Below, piece after piece: positions 1 to 6,801 of a stretch of 22,284 nucleotides of DNA. The position numbers and the translations under genes are program-made. Position 1 is the first letter of the stretch, and each line of letters starts with the position of its first letter. The notes below the pieces were generated by a model. That model was not told the DNA's origin. It saw only the letters and a list, made by a program, of their open reading frames with translations, and made no database searches. Origin of the DNA: VRUE01 sp035707825 (lineage in GTDB: Bacteria > Actinomycetota > Thermoleophilia > Solirubrobacterales > 70-9); the NCBI GenBank assembly GCA_035707825.1, contig DASSTR010000015.1, forward strand, positions 1 through 22,284. The letters are read 5' to 3'.

Positions 1-1
1 G

Positions 2-616
2 ATCACCCACAAGTTCTCGATCGCCGGCCACGAGGGCTACATCACCGCCGGCAAGTACGAGGACGGCAGCGTCGGCGAGATCTTCCTCACCGACATCGGC
101 AAGGAGGGCTCGACGATGCGGGGGCTGCTCAACGCCTTCGCGACGGCGATCTCGCTCGGCCTCCAGTACGGGGTCCCCCTCGAAGACTTCGTGCGCAAGT
201 TCAGCTACATGCGCTTCGAGCCGGAGGGGATGACCCAGAACCCGGAGATCCCGTTTGCCAAATCGATGCCCGACTACATCATGCGCTGGCTGGCGAGCCG
301 CTTCATCGAGGACACCGAGACGCTCGAGGAGCTCGGGATCATGACCTCCGAGGTGCGCTCGAAGAAGGAAGCGGAGACCGCGCAGCTGGCGCTTGGCGCC
401 GACACCGGTGGCTCGGCCGGTCCGACGAACGGCGGCAACGGCCACTCGAAGCCGGTCGCCGCAGCCGACGCGATGACCGAAACGCCTCCCGTGAGGCCCG
501 CCAAGATGGTCGGCGGCGAGCTCGGCCCCGCCTGCGAGCAGTGCGGCGGCATGATGCAGCGAACGGGCAGCTGCTACACGTGCTCCAGCTGCGGCAACAA
601 CACCGGCTGCGGCTGA
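2..616 (+). CDS. nrdJ: Adenosylcobalamin-dependent (class II) ribonucleotide reductase, C-terminal part
   Basis: This is the 3' end of a gene that begins before the window; the reading frame is open from base 2 and ends at TGA 614-616. Class II reductases convert ribonucleotides to deoxyribonucleotides for DNA synthesis in the cytoplasm, using vitamin B12 coenzyme to make the radical. The visible ~204 residues match the C-terminal end of the long actinobacterial NrdJ type: a stretch beginning ITHKFSIAGHEGYITAG, then GEIFLTDIGKEGSTMRGLL and KFSYMRFEPEGMTQNPEIP. A low-complexity Gly/Asn/Ala linker follows (about residues 130-175), then a cysteine-rich tail with CEQCGG, CYTC and CGNNTGCG, the zinc-ribbon/redox tail expected to re-reduce the active site. 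The start, active-site cysteines and any upstream B12 riboswitch are outside the window. Family assignment is firm. Confidence 0.93.
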   Translation: MTHKFSIAGHEGYITAGKYEDGSVGEIFLTDIGKEGSTMRGLLNAFATAISLGLQYGVPLEDFVRKFSYMRFEPEGMTQNPEIPFAKSMPDYIMRWLASRFIEDTETLEELGIMTSEVRSKKEAETAQLALGADTGGSAGPTNGGNGHSKPVAAADAMTETPPVRPAKMVGGELGPACEQCGGMMQRTGSCYTCSSCGNNTGCG

Positions 617-793
617 TCTGAGCCGGATAGCCGTCACGAGGCACCGCCCCCGGCTTCGCGTCGTACGCCCTAGTACTGCCGCTACGCCGGTGTCGGCGCC
701 TCGCTTGGCTCTACGACTCAGCATGTTGCTAGCAACTAGGTTGCGCCGCTTCCTCGGGTTTAAGGCAGCTGGGCGGCAGTCGATAACGGCTCT
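617..793. other. Intergenic gap after nrdJ
   Basis: This 177-nt stretch has no convincing gene or tRNA. It holds a perfect 12-nt palindrome, GTTGCTAGCAAC, at 725-736, followed at once by CTAGGTTGC, which partly repeats it. AGCCGG (621-626) and CCGGCT (650-655) could pair after the nrdJ stop, but the loop is long and there is no U-run, so a terminator call is weak. No Shine-Dalgarno is visible before the ATG at 794. Confidence 0.4.
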
Positions 794-1378
794 ATGAGGG
801 ACGGCACGGAGCTAGACGTCAGGAGCCTCTGCTCGATCGCCGCGGCGGTGCTGTGCGTCGCCGCCGCGGTCCTGATCCTGGTGATCCTGATCGGGGGCTC
901 CAACGACGTCGCGGCGAAGTCGCTCTTGGTCGCCTTCTTCTTCGCGCTCTTCACGCTGCCGGCCGCGGCAGATGCCTATCTGGCGCGAGAACGCCCGGGG
1001 TTGCGCTGGATCGGCGCGCTGACGGCGATCGCCGCGATCGCCGCCTTCATCGCGGTCCTCGTCGCGCTCTGGCCCGGAAATATCTTCGAGAGCGACGACG
1101 GAAACCTGAAAACCGCCGCCGCCCTGACGTTGATCTCCATCGCCTCTGGCCAGGCCTCGTTGATCCTCGGGCTCGGCGAGCCGGACGACAGCCGGCTCGT
1201 GAGCGGATTGCGCTGGGCGGGGTTGGTCCCGATCGCCGCGCTCACGATCCTCGGCGTGGAAGACATCTCCAACCACGGCCCCGCCGCGAGCGCCAAGACC
1301 TACAGTGTCTTCGGCATCCTCTACGTCCTCGCGATCGTGCTGCCGCCGCTGGTCGCGCGGGCGACGCGAGTCGACTAG
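794..1378 (+). CDS. Integral membrane protein of unknown function
   Basis: I do not recognise a named family. The 194-residue product has five or six hydrophobic segments, roughly at residues 13-35, 42-62, 72-93, 105-127, 138-155 and 167-188. They are joined by short charged loops such as ARERPGLRW and GEPDDSRL. No enzyme motif or metal-ligand pattern stands out. The ATG at 794 is the first start in the frame and has no visible Shine-Dalgarno. The gene converges on the cytochrome P450 on the minus strand, and the two stop codons overlap (CTAG at 1375-1378). Codon choice matches the neighbours, so it is probably a real gene; its role is unknown. Confidence 0.7.
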   Translation: MRDGTELDVRSLCSIAAAVLCVAAAVLILVILIGGSNDVAAKSLLVAFFFALFTLPAAADAYLARERPGLRWIGALTAIAAIAAFIAVLVALWPGNIFESDDGNLKTAAALTLISIASGQASLILGLGEPDDSRLVSGLRWAGLVPIAALTILGVEDISNHGPAASAKTYSVFGILYVLAIVLPPLVARATRVD

Positions 1379-2712
1379 CCGAGGATCACTTCGGCGTTGC
1401 GGCGCGGCGTCTCGGTGATGGCCCGACGGAAGATCCGCTCGGGCTCCGGCCGGGCCGGCCGGATCTGGTGGCGCCGGATCAGCTCCTCGAGCACGACGGC
1501 CATCTCGAACTGCGCAAAGGAAGCGCCGAGACAGCGGCGCACCCCGCCGCCGAACGGAATCCAGGTGTAGGTGCCGGGCGGGTTGTCGAGGAAGCGCTCG
1601 GGCAGGAAGCGATCGGGCTCCGGGTAGACGCTCGGATTGCGGTGGACGAGGTACACGGACGGAGTGACCGAGACACCCGCCGGCAACTCGTAGCCGCCGA
1701 TCTCGACCGGCTCGGTGAGGCGGCGAACCACGATCGAGATCACGGGCCGCAGCCGGAGCGTCTCCTGGATCGTCGCCGTCAGGTAGGCGTCTGAGCCCTC
1801 GCCGACCTCCTCGCGCAGCCGGGAGAGCTTCTCGGGGTGGCGCGAGAGCCGCTCGATCGCCCAGGACAGCGAGGTCGCGGTCGTCTCGTGGCCGGCGACG
1901 AGCAGCGTGAGCAGCTCGTCGCGCATCTCCTCGTCGCTCATCGGGCTGCCGTCCTCGTGCCGGGCCGCAACGAGCAGGGAGAGAATGTCGTCGCGGTCCT
2001 CGAGATCCTCGGCGCGGCGGCGCTCGGAGATCTCGCGGTAGATCAACCGGTCGACCCGGTCGATGCGGCGGCGAAACCAGGGCAGCTTCCGCACCCGCGG
2101 CGGCCCGAGCAAGACGAGGGGCAGGATCTGGCGGGGATCGGTGGTCAAATCGAGGAACTCGCGCAGCGCATCGCGCAGCTCGGCCAGCTTTTCGCCCTCG
2201 CGCACGCCGAAGACGGTGCGGAGGATGATCTCCAGGGTCATCGCCTGCATGCGGGGCCGCAGCTGGTAGGGAGTGCCCAGCGGCCAGCTGTCGATCTCTC
2301 GGGACGCGATCTCGCGCATCGTCTCCCCGTAGCCCTGCATCCGCTCCCCATGGAAGGGAGGCAGGAGCAGCCGGCGCTGGCTCATGTGGAGCTTCTCGTC
2401 GAGGACGAGGATCGAATTGCGACCCAGGATGGGCGCAAGGATCTGATTGCCCTCGCCGGCGTGGAAGACGCGGGGGTCGCCGGTGAAGACTTGCTTGACA
2501 GCCTCGGGATCGGCGAGCATCACCCACTTGCCCTCATAGGCGATACGCAGGGTGAAGATGTCCCCGTAGCGCTCGTGACAGGCAAAGAGGAGCTTGCGGG
2601 CCTGACGGGACCAGATCGCGGTCTGCACGGCCCGGGGGAGCGGCGGCCCCGGCGGCAGATCGCCGCCCGCCGGGCAGGGTATCGACGCCGCCGCTGTGGT
2701 CGCAGCCTCCAT
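1375..2712 (-). CDS. Cytochrome P450 monooxygenase
   Basis: A 445-residue haem-thiolate monooxygenase, normal length for a soluble bacterial P450. It shows every signature in order: proline-rich entry PPGPPLP (20-26), I-helix oxygen-activation motif AGHETT (273-278), K-helix ETLR (E317, R320), PERF (371-374), and the haem-binding loop FGGGVRRCLGASFA with axial Cys394. There is no membrane anchor, so it is probably cytosolic and relies on separate ferredoxin/reductase partners; none is adjacent. The sequence does not show its substrate. The sequence style (long F-G region, FGGGVRRC) resembles bacterial P450s related to fatty-acid or terpenoid hydroxylases, but that is only an impression. The start is ATG at 2710-2712, with GAGGA very close upstream and a -10-like TATAGC/TAGCCT at 2727-2734. 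It overlaps the convergent membrane-protein gene by 4 nt. Confidence 0.95.
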   Translation of the reverse strand: MEAATTAAASIPCPAGGDLPPGPPLPRAVQTAIWSRQARKLLFACHERYGDIFTLRIAYEGKWVMLADPEAVKQVFTGDPRVFHAGEGNQILAPILGRNSILVLDEKLHMSQRRLLLPPFHGERMQGYGETMREIASREIDSWPLGTPYQLRPRMQAMTLEIILRTVFGVREGEKLAELRDALREFLDLTTDPRQILPLVLLGPPRVRKLPWFRRRIDRVDRLIYREISERRRAEDLEDRDDILSLLVAARHEDGSPMSDEEMRDELLTLLVAGHETTATSLSWAIERLSRHPEKLSRLREEVGEGSDAYLTATIQETLRLRPVISIVVRRLTEPVEIGGYELPAGVSVTPSVYLVHRNPSVYPEPDRFLPERFLDNPPGTYTWIPFGGGVRRCLGASFAQFEMAVVLEELIRRHQIRPARPEPERIFRRAITETPRRNAEVILG

Positions 2713-2726
2713 CGGTCCTCGACCGC

Positions 2727-2734
2727 AGGCTATA
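2727..2734 (-). promoter_or_regulatory. Putative -10 box for the P450 gene
   Basis: On the minus strand this reads TATAGCCT, 14 nt before the P450 ATG. The string TAGCCTGCGG is also found just before the HAD phosphatase start at 3938, so it may be a recurring promoter element. No -35 box is clear. Confidence 0.35.
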
Positions 2735-2790
2735 GAGCATCGCCATGGCGGCGTGTGATCTCGGTCTCTCTGAGATCGACGGCGCGGGGG

Positions 2791-3096
2791 CTATCGGCCC
2801 GGAACGGAGACGCGGGCCAGCACTCGAACGCCGCACCTGAGCTGCGCCGAGCCGTCCTCGAAGCGAAGCAGATGCAGCGTCGAGGGCCGGGCGCACTGGG
2901 GGCCCACCTGACCGCGAGGCCCATCGATCCGGCGATCGGAGGCAACGTGGCGGCGAGCGACCGGAATGCGATCGGAGCCGTCGGGATAGCGGCCGGCCGG
3001 GACTTCCAGCGCGACCACTCCCCCAGCCGCGGCGACGAGGCCCAGCACCAGCGCAGCCACCGCGAGGCAGACGAAGAGAGCGACCTGGAAGCGCAT
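2791..3096 (-). CDS. Small secreted or membrane-anchored protein, unknown function
   Basis: A 101-residue product with no family I recognise. The N-terminus (MRFQVALFVCLAVAALVLGLV) is a signal peptide or single membrane anchor. It is followed by a short Arg/Asp-rich extracytoplasmic domain ending LHLLRFEDGSAQLRCGVRVL, with two cysteines (about residues 69 and 88) that could form a disulfide. The ATG at 3094-3096 is chosen because the hydrophobic segment starts there and GGTGA lies 4 nt upstream; the frame stays open further upstream to about 3243. Third positions are mostly G/C, as in a coding frame. It is transcribed away from the DUF4396 gene, so the CsoR-like operator at 3194-3210 lies upstream of both. 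An overlapping ORF in another minus frame has poorer codon character. Confidence 0.5.
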   Translation of the reverse strand: MRFQVALFVCLAVAALVLGLVAAAGGVVALEVPAGRYPDGSDRIPVARRHVASDRRIDGPRGQVGPQCARPSTLHLLRFEDGSAQLRCGVRVLARVSVPGR

Positions 3097-3119
3097 TGCA
3101 TCACCAAGCAACCAGCGCC

Positions 3120-3132
3120 GGGAAGTCTTCCC
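3120..3132. repeat. Short perfect inverted repeat GGGAAG-T-CTTCCC
   Basis: A 13-nt dyad lying 24 nt upstream of the small minus-strand gene and about 60 nt from the CsoR-like operator. It could be a protein-binding site or part of a leader hairpin. Nothing else supports a role. Confidence 0.35.
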
Positions 3133-3193
3133 CCCTCCAAGGAGAAATGGGATGGGCCTGCCCGATGCAACGCTGAGCGCCAGGTCTTTTGAT

Positions 3194-3210
3194 ATACCCT
3201 CTAGGGGTAT
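3194..3210. promoter_or_regulatory. CsoR-like copper-responsive operator
   Basis: The 17-nt ATACCCTCTAGGGGTAT has perfect 6-nt arms ATACCC/GGGTAT around TCTAG. This matches the known style of CsoR operators (ATACCCCCTAGGGGTAT type) that repress copper-resistance genes in Gram-positive bacteria. Outer TGAT (3190-3193) and ATCA (3214-3217) extend the dyad loosely. It sits 66 nt before the DUF4396 start and 98 nt before the divergent small gene. A TTGATA (3189-3194) could be a -35 box, which would place the dyad in the promoter spacer, the usual place for repression. No csoR gene is in this window, so the regulator must act from elsewhere. Other CsoR/RcnR-family metals or sulfur sensors are possible. 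Confidence 0.6.
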
Positions 3211-3275
3211 GTAATCATCAGGCTCGAGGACGACTGAAAGCAAGGCGCAGTTGCGCGAAGCCGGATCGAGGAGTC

Positions 3276-3854
3276 ATGGACGCAGAAAACCACGCACATC
3301 ACCATCACGCGATGCCCGCCGAGGGCCGGGCGCTCACCGCGGTCGCGGTCAGCGCGACACTGCACTGCCTCAGCGGCTGTGCGATCGGGGAGATAGCGGG
3401 AATGGCGATCGGCACCGCGCTCGGGCTCTCCAACGCGGCAACCATCGCCATCGCGGTCGGCCTCGCCTTCCTGTTCGGCTACGGCCTGACCAGCCTGCCG
3501 CTGCTGCGGGCGGGGCTGGCGCTCAGCGCGGTGGTGCCGATCGCGCTTGCCTCCGACACCCTCAGCATCGCGACCATGGAGGTGGTCGACAACGCGATCG
3601 TCCTCGCGATTCCGGGCGCCCTGGACGCCGGCCTCGACGCGCTTCTGTTCTGGGGCAGTCTCGCCTTCTCGCTCTTCGTCGCCGGCATCCTCACCGTGCC
3701 GGTCAATCGCTGGCTGATCGCCCGCGGCAAAGGGCATGCCGTCGTCCATGAGACCGGCATCCACGGCGGCCCGCCGATACCGGTTGTGGCCGGCGTGGCG
3801 GCGATCGCCGGCGCCTTCGGCGCCGCCGTCCTGCTTGCGGAACTGATCGGATGA
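3276..3854 (+). CDS. DUF4396-family membrane protein with His-rich N-terminus
   Basis: A 192-residue membrane protein matching what I know as the DUF4396 family, function not established. The N-terminus MDAENHAHHHHAM carries five histidines, which could bind metal. Then comes the family-like ATLHCLSGCAIGEIAG (His, two Cys and Glu at the start of the first helix), a second helix ending LTSLPLL, a long region with SDTLSIATMEVVDNAI, a third helix ending in VPVNRWLIARGKGHAVVHE, and a C-terminal helix: four or five membrane segments in all. Start ATG 3276 is preceded by GAGGAG (3268-3273), a strong but very close Shine-Dalgarno; ATG 3312 would drop the His-rich part. The CsoR-like operator upstream and the potential metal ligands together suggest a role in copper or another soft metal. 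That is inference. Confidence 0.8.
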   Translation: MDAENHAHHHHAMPAEGRALTAVAVSATLHCLSGCAIGEIAGMAIGTALGLSNAATIAIAVGLAFLFGYGLTSLPLLRAGLALSAVVPIALASDTLSIATMEVVDNAIVLAIPGALDAGLDALLFWGSLAFSLFVAGILTVPVNRWLIARGKGHAVVHETGIHGGPPIPVVAGVAAIAGAFGAAVLLAELIG

Positions 3855-3857
3855 GGC

Positions 3858-3875
3858 CGCAGCGGCCCGGCTGCG
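3858..3875 (+). terminator. Possible hairpin after the DUF4396 gene
   Basis: Just after the stop codon, CGCAGC and GCTGCG can pair with a 6-nt loop; a competing GGCCGC-A-GCGGCC dyad lies at 3855-3867. There is no U-run, so it may only help termination or RNA stability. Confidence 0.3.
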
Positions 3876-3924
3876 CAGAGAAAGGGAGATGACGGGCGCG
3901 GTGCGCCGCCTGCGCCGGCACGGC

Positions 3925-3930
3925 TAGCCT
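3925..3930 (+). promoter_or_regulatory. Putative -10 box, leaderless start of the HAD gene
   Basis: TAGCCT fits TANNNT and ends 7 nt before the ATG at 3938, so transcription would begin at or beside the start codon. No Shine-Dalgarno is present in between. The same TAGCCTGCGG string is found upstream of the P450 gene. Confidence 0.45.
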
Positions 3931-3937
3931 GCGGCGC

Positions 3938-4723
3938 ATGGCGCTGGCGACAGACTTCGACGGGTTCCTGGTCGACCTCGACGGGGTCGTCTGGGTCGGA
4001 GGCGAGATGCTGCCGGGCGCAGCCCAGGGGCTGTGTGAACTGCTCGAGGGCGGGCGCGAGCTCGTCTTCGTCACCAACAACCCCGGCCGGCCGCCGGCCC
4101 ACTACGCGCAGCGGCTGCGCGATGCCGGCGTCGAGATCGACGATCGGCAGGTGGTCACAGCCGGCGTCGCGACAGCGGCGCTCGCTCGCGAGCGAGCCGG
4201 GGATGGCGGAACCGCCTTCGTGATCGGCGCCCCGGCCTTCAAAGAGGAGGTTGCCGCCGCCGGCCTGGAGCTGCTCGATGCCGGCAGCAAGGAGAGGGCA
4301 GCGGTCGTGCTCGTCTCCGGGCACCGCGGCTTCGACTACGAGGAGCTGCTGACGGCGACCCGCATGCTCCGGCAGGGTGCCGAGCTGCTGGCGACGAGCC
4401 GAGACCCGACCCTGCCGATGCCGGACGGGCCCTGGCCCGGCACCGGCTCGATCCTCGCCGCGGTGGAGACCGCTTCCGGTGCCAGCGCCGAGATCGGCGG
4501 CAAGCCCGAGCGGCATCTCTTCGAGCAGGCCCTCGAGCGGATTCCCGGCGCTGGGCGGATCGCGATGGTGGGCGACCGCATCGCCTCCGACATCGAGGGC
4601 GGCCGCCGGGCGGGGCTCGAGACCGTCCTCGTGCTGAGCGGCGCGACTTCCCGCCAGGAAGCCGAACGAGCGGACCCGGCGCCCGACCACGTCCTCGACG
4701 ACCTCTCCGGCCTGCTTCGATGA
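3938..4723 (+). CDS. HAD-superfamily phosphatase, NagD-like (class IIA)
   Basis: A 261-residue cytosolic hydrolase with all four HAD motifs: motif I DLDGV (nucleophile Asp13, acid Asp15), motif II VFVTNNPGRP (Thr46), motif III Lys189 in GGKPERHLFEQAL, and motif IV MVGDRIASDIEGG (Asp213, Asp218). A class IIA (NagD/PGP-type) cap lies between motifs II and III. Such enzymes dephosphorylate small phosphorylated metabolites; the exact substrate cannot be read from sequence. The ATG at 3938 starts directly before motif I and seems leaderless. The last four bases overlap the MFS gene start (ATGA, 4720-4723), so the two are co-transcribed and translationally coupled. The pairing may mean that a phosphorylated compound is processed and then exported, but this is speculative. 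Confidence 0.92.
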   Translation: MALATDFDGFLVDLDGVVWVGGEMLPGAAQGLCELLEGGRELVFVTNNPGRPPAHYAQRLRDAGVEIDDRQVVTAGVATAALARERAGDGGTAFVIGAPAFKEEVAAAGLELLDAGSKERAAVVLVSGHRGFDYEELLTATRMLRQGAELLATSRDPTLPMPDGPWPGTGSILAAVETASGASAEIGGKPERHLFEQALERIPGAGRIAMVGDRIASDIEGGRRAGLETVLVLSGATSRQEAERADPAPDHVLDDLSGLLR

Positions 4724-5934
4724 GGCCTGAGGGGCGGGGCGCGAGCCCAGAGGACGCCGGCGGCTCGCCCGGATACCGGCCGGGGGCGGCCTTCGCGGGC
4801 GTATTCGCCGTCACCTTCTGCGGCCTGCTGGCCGTCGGCGCGGTGCTGCCCGTCCTGCCCCGCTACGTGCACGGACCGCTCGACGGCGGCAACATCGCCG
4901 TCGGCGTGGTGGTCGGCGCCTATGCGGTGACCGGCCTACTGCTGCGGCCGATCGCGGGCCGCCTCGCCGACCACCGCGGCCGCCGCCCGACGGTGTTGGT
5001 GGGCTCGATCCTGGTCGCGATCTCCGGCTTCCTCTATCTGGCACCGCTCGGCATTCCCGGCGTCATCCTCGCCCGCCTGCTGCTCGGCGCCGGGGAGGGA
5101 ACCGTCTTCACCGCCGGCTCCGCCTGGATCGTCGACCTCGCGCCGCCAGAGCGGCGAGGCCGCGTGATCGGCCTCTACGGGCTCGCCGTCTGGTCGGGGC
5201 TCAGCATCGGGCCGCTGATCGGCGAGCTGCTCCTGCACGCCTCCGGCTACACCCTCGTCTGGGTGTTCGCCGCCGTGATGCCGCTGCTGGGCGCTCTGAT
5301 CGCCACCCGCCTACCGGATCCCTTCCACCCGCTTCCCAAAGGCGAACACCACCCGCTGATCGCCCGTGAGGCAGTGCTGCCTGGGACCGCGCTGGCGCTG
5401 GCCTCGATCGGCTACGCGGCGATCGCCGCCTTCGTCGTCCTGCACCTCGACGATCGTGGCATCGGCCACGGGGCGTCCGTGTTTGGCGCCTTCGCGACGA
5501 TGGTCGTCCTGACCAGGCTGGTCGGAGGCGACCTGCCGGACCGCGTCGGGCCCGGCCGCGTCGCCACGGCCGCGGCCTTCGCCGAGGCCGTCGGCCTGGC
5601 CACGATCGCGGTCGCTCCCAGCCTCGCCGTGGCTCTGGTGGGCGCGCTCGCGATGGGGGCGGCCTTCTCGCTCCTATACCCGTCCCTCTCGCTGATCGTG
5701 GTCAGCCGCATCCCCGACACCCGCCGCGGCGCCGCGCTCGGCACCTTCACCGCCTTCTTCGACGCGGGCGTCGGCCTCGGCGCCCCCCTGGCTGGACTCG
5801 CCGCCGCGCTCACCGACTACGAGGGCGCCTTCCTGCTCGCGGCCGCCATCGCACTCGTTTCGATGGCGACGATCGCGTTCGCGATCGCGCCGCGCAGCGC
5901 CGAGCTGCTCCCAATCGGAGAAAGCGCCCGCTGA
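4720..5934 (+). CDS. Major facilitator superfamily transporter
   Basis: A 404-residue membrane transporter with about 12 hydrophobic helices. The first helix starts near residue 23 after a Gly/Pro-rich cytoplasmic tail. MFS motif A appears between helices 2 and 3 as GRLADHRGRRP (80-90), and a degenerate copy follows in the second half (GGDLPDRVGPGRV). The first half also has LLLGAGEGTVFTAGSAWIVDLAPPERRGR, typical of drug/metabolite exporters of the MFS_1 type. The substrate is unknown. The start codon overlaps the HAD phosphatase stop (ATGA), so its translation depends on that gene. A perfect 24-nt palindrome lies 16 nt after the stop and separates it from the convergent thioesterase. Confidence 0.9.
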   Translation: MRPEGRGASPEDAGGSPGYRPGAAFAGVFAVTFCGLLAVGAVLPVLPRYVHGPLDGGNIAVGVVVGAYAVTGLLLRPIAGRLADHRGRRPTVLVGSILVAISGFLYLAPLGIPGVILARLLLGAGEGTVFTAGSAWIVDLAPPERRGRVIGLYGLAVWSGLSIGPLIGELLLHASGYTLVWVFAAVMPLLGALIATRLPDPFHPLPKGEHHPLIAREAVLPGTALALASIGYAAIAAFVVLHLDDRGIGHGASVFGAFATMVVLTRLVGGDLPDRVGPGRVATAAAFAEAVGLATIAVAPSLAVALVGALAMGAAFSLLYPSLSLIVVSRIPDTRRGAALGTFTAFFDAGVGLGAPLAGLAAALTDYEGAFLLAAAIALVSMATIAFAIAPRSAELLPIGESAR

Positions 5935-5949
5935 TCCGAGGCGCCGTTG

Positions 5950-5973
5950 GATCGCCGCCGGCCGGCGGCGATC
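5950..5973. terminator. Perfect 24-nt palindrome, bidirectional terminator candidate
   Basis: Arms GATCGCCGCCGG and CCGGCGGCGATC are adjacent and perfectly complementary. The palindrome sits between two convergent genes, and its right arm includes two bases of the thioesterase stop codon (5972-5974). As RNA it would form a GC-rich hairpin in either direction. Neither side has a U-run, so termination would be of the non-canonical type seen in GC-rich actinobacteria. Confidence 0.55.
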
Positions 5974-6760
5974 AGTCCCGCTCGGAGATCAGCAGGGTCT
6001 GGGCGGCGCGGCCGATCCGGCCTCGCCTGTCGAAGAGCACCGACTCGGCGGTGCCGATCCCGCTCTCCTGCGGCAGAGTCACCGCGTCGACGCAGACCCA
6101 CTCCCCCTCCGGCATCCGCTCCAGCTGGACGCTGAGGTCGACGTTGATGAAGATGTAGCGGCGCCAGTCGAGCACGGCGCTGATCCCATTGCCGACATCG
6201 GCGGCAACCAGGGTCCGCTGCAGGGGAGTGGGCTGCTCCCCCGCGACCAGCTCGCAGCCCATCCGCAGCCAGAAGGTCGCCGGGCCCGGCTCGAGGAAGC
6301 CGCCCTTCACCGAGCGCCATTCCATCGCCGTGTGATAGCCGGCGTCCTGGCCGGTGGCGAAGAAACCCGGGTCGGAGCCCTCCTCGGGCCCGGGCGGGGA
6401 CTGCGGCATCGAGACCGCGTCCGCGGGGATGTCTATTTCGCGCGGCCGCAGCAGCCAGGCCCGCGCTTTGATCAGCTCGCCCGCCTCGCCGCTCAGGCGG
6501 GCCTCAACCAGCTGCACGCGCCGGCCGGGGCGCACAACCTCGGCCTCGACCCGGACCGGGCCGATCGGCACCGGCTTGAGGATCTCGAGGGTCACCCGCC
6601 CGACCTGGAAGCCCTCCACCCCATCGAGCTGCTCGATCGCCCGCCCGAGCAGGGCCGAGGGGGGCCCGGCGTGCTGTGCCCCCGGGTCCCACGGGCCCCT
6701 GGTCTGCTCCGTGGCAAGGAAGCCGTCCTCGCCGCGCTTGGAGTAGAACGCTTCGTCCAT
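5972..6760 (-). CDS. Thioesterase-family protein (TesB-like double hotdog)
   Basis: A 262-residue protein resembling the acyl-CoA thioesterase family with two hotdog folds (4HBT_3/TesB-like). The first half has the telltale GPWDPGAQHAGPPSALLGRAIE (about 22-43) followed by VTLEILKPVPIGPVRVEAEVVRPGRRVQLVEARL. The second half has ADVGNGISAVLDWRRYIFINVDLSVQLERMPEGEWV and ends GRIGRAAQTLL. Members hydrolyse acyl-CoA thioesters in the cytoplasm, but the actual acyl substrate is unknown and many members are untested. Start ATG 6758-6760 has no Shine-Dalgarno. A TACGAT box 8 nt upstream suggests a leaderless transcript. It is divergent from msrB with only 41 bp between start codons, so the two promoters overlap. 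Confidence 0.85.
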   Translation of the reverse strand: MDEAFYSKRGEDGFLATEQTRGPWDPGAQHAGPPSALLGRAIEQLDGVEGFQVGRVTLEILKPVPIGPVRVEAEVVRPGRRVQLVEARLSGEAGELIKARAWLLRPREIDIPADAVSMPQSPPGPEEGSDPGFFATGQDAGYHTAMEWRSVKGGFLEPGPATFWLRMGCELVAGEQPTPLQRTLVAADVGNGISAVLDWRRYIFINVDLSVQLERMPEGEWVCVDAVTLPQESGIGTAESVLFDRRGRIGRAAQTLLISERD

Positions 6761-6768
6761 CGCGCGGC

Positions 6769-6774
6769 ATCGTA
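6769..6774 (-). promoter_or_regulatory. Putative -10 box of the thioesterase gene
   Basis: On the minus strand TACGAT fits TANNNT and lies 8 nt before the ATG, so the mRNA would be leaderless. A -35 box is not clear. Confidence 0.45.
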
Positions 6775-6789
6775 AAGGGGTGACTCCTC

Positions 6790-6795
6790 TACCCT
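6790..6795 (+). promoter_or_regulatory. Putative -10 box of msrB
   Basis: TACCCT lies 6 nt before the msrB ATG at 6802 and no Shine-Dalgarno intervenes, which suggests a leaderless start. Its upstream half overlaps the promoter region of the divergent thioesterase. Confidence 0.45.
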
Positions 6796-6801
6796 TGCTG
6801 C

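Noticed and set aside
721..760. Possible tRNA or mobile-element end near GTTGCTAGCAAC
   Set aside because: No T-loop, cloverleaf or CCA-type end can be built, and no transposase or matching inverted end is nearby.
812..2527. A 571-codon minus-strand open frame across the P450 and membrane-protein genes
   Set aside because: Arg/Pro/Ala-rich shadow of the P450 in another frame; the P450 has all of its family motifs.
2730..3170. Alternative 146-codon minus-strand frame over the small secreted-protein gene
   Set aside because: It lacks the clean signal-peptide start, is rich in Ser/Arg and has poorer third-position GC than the chosen frame.
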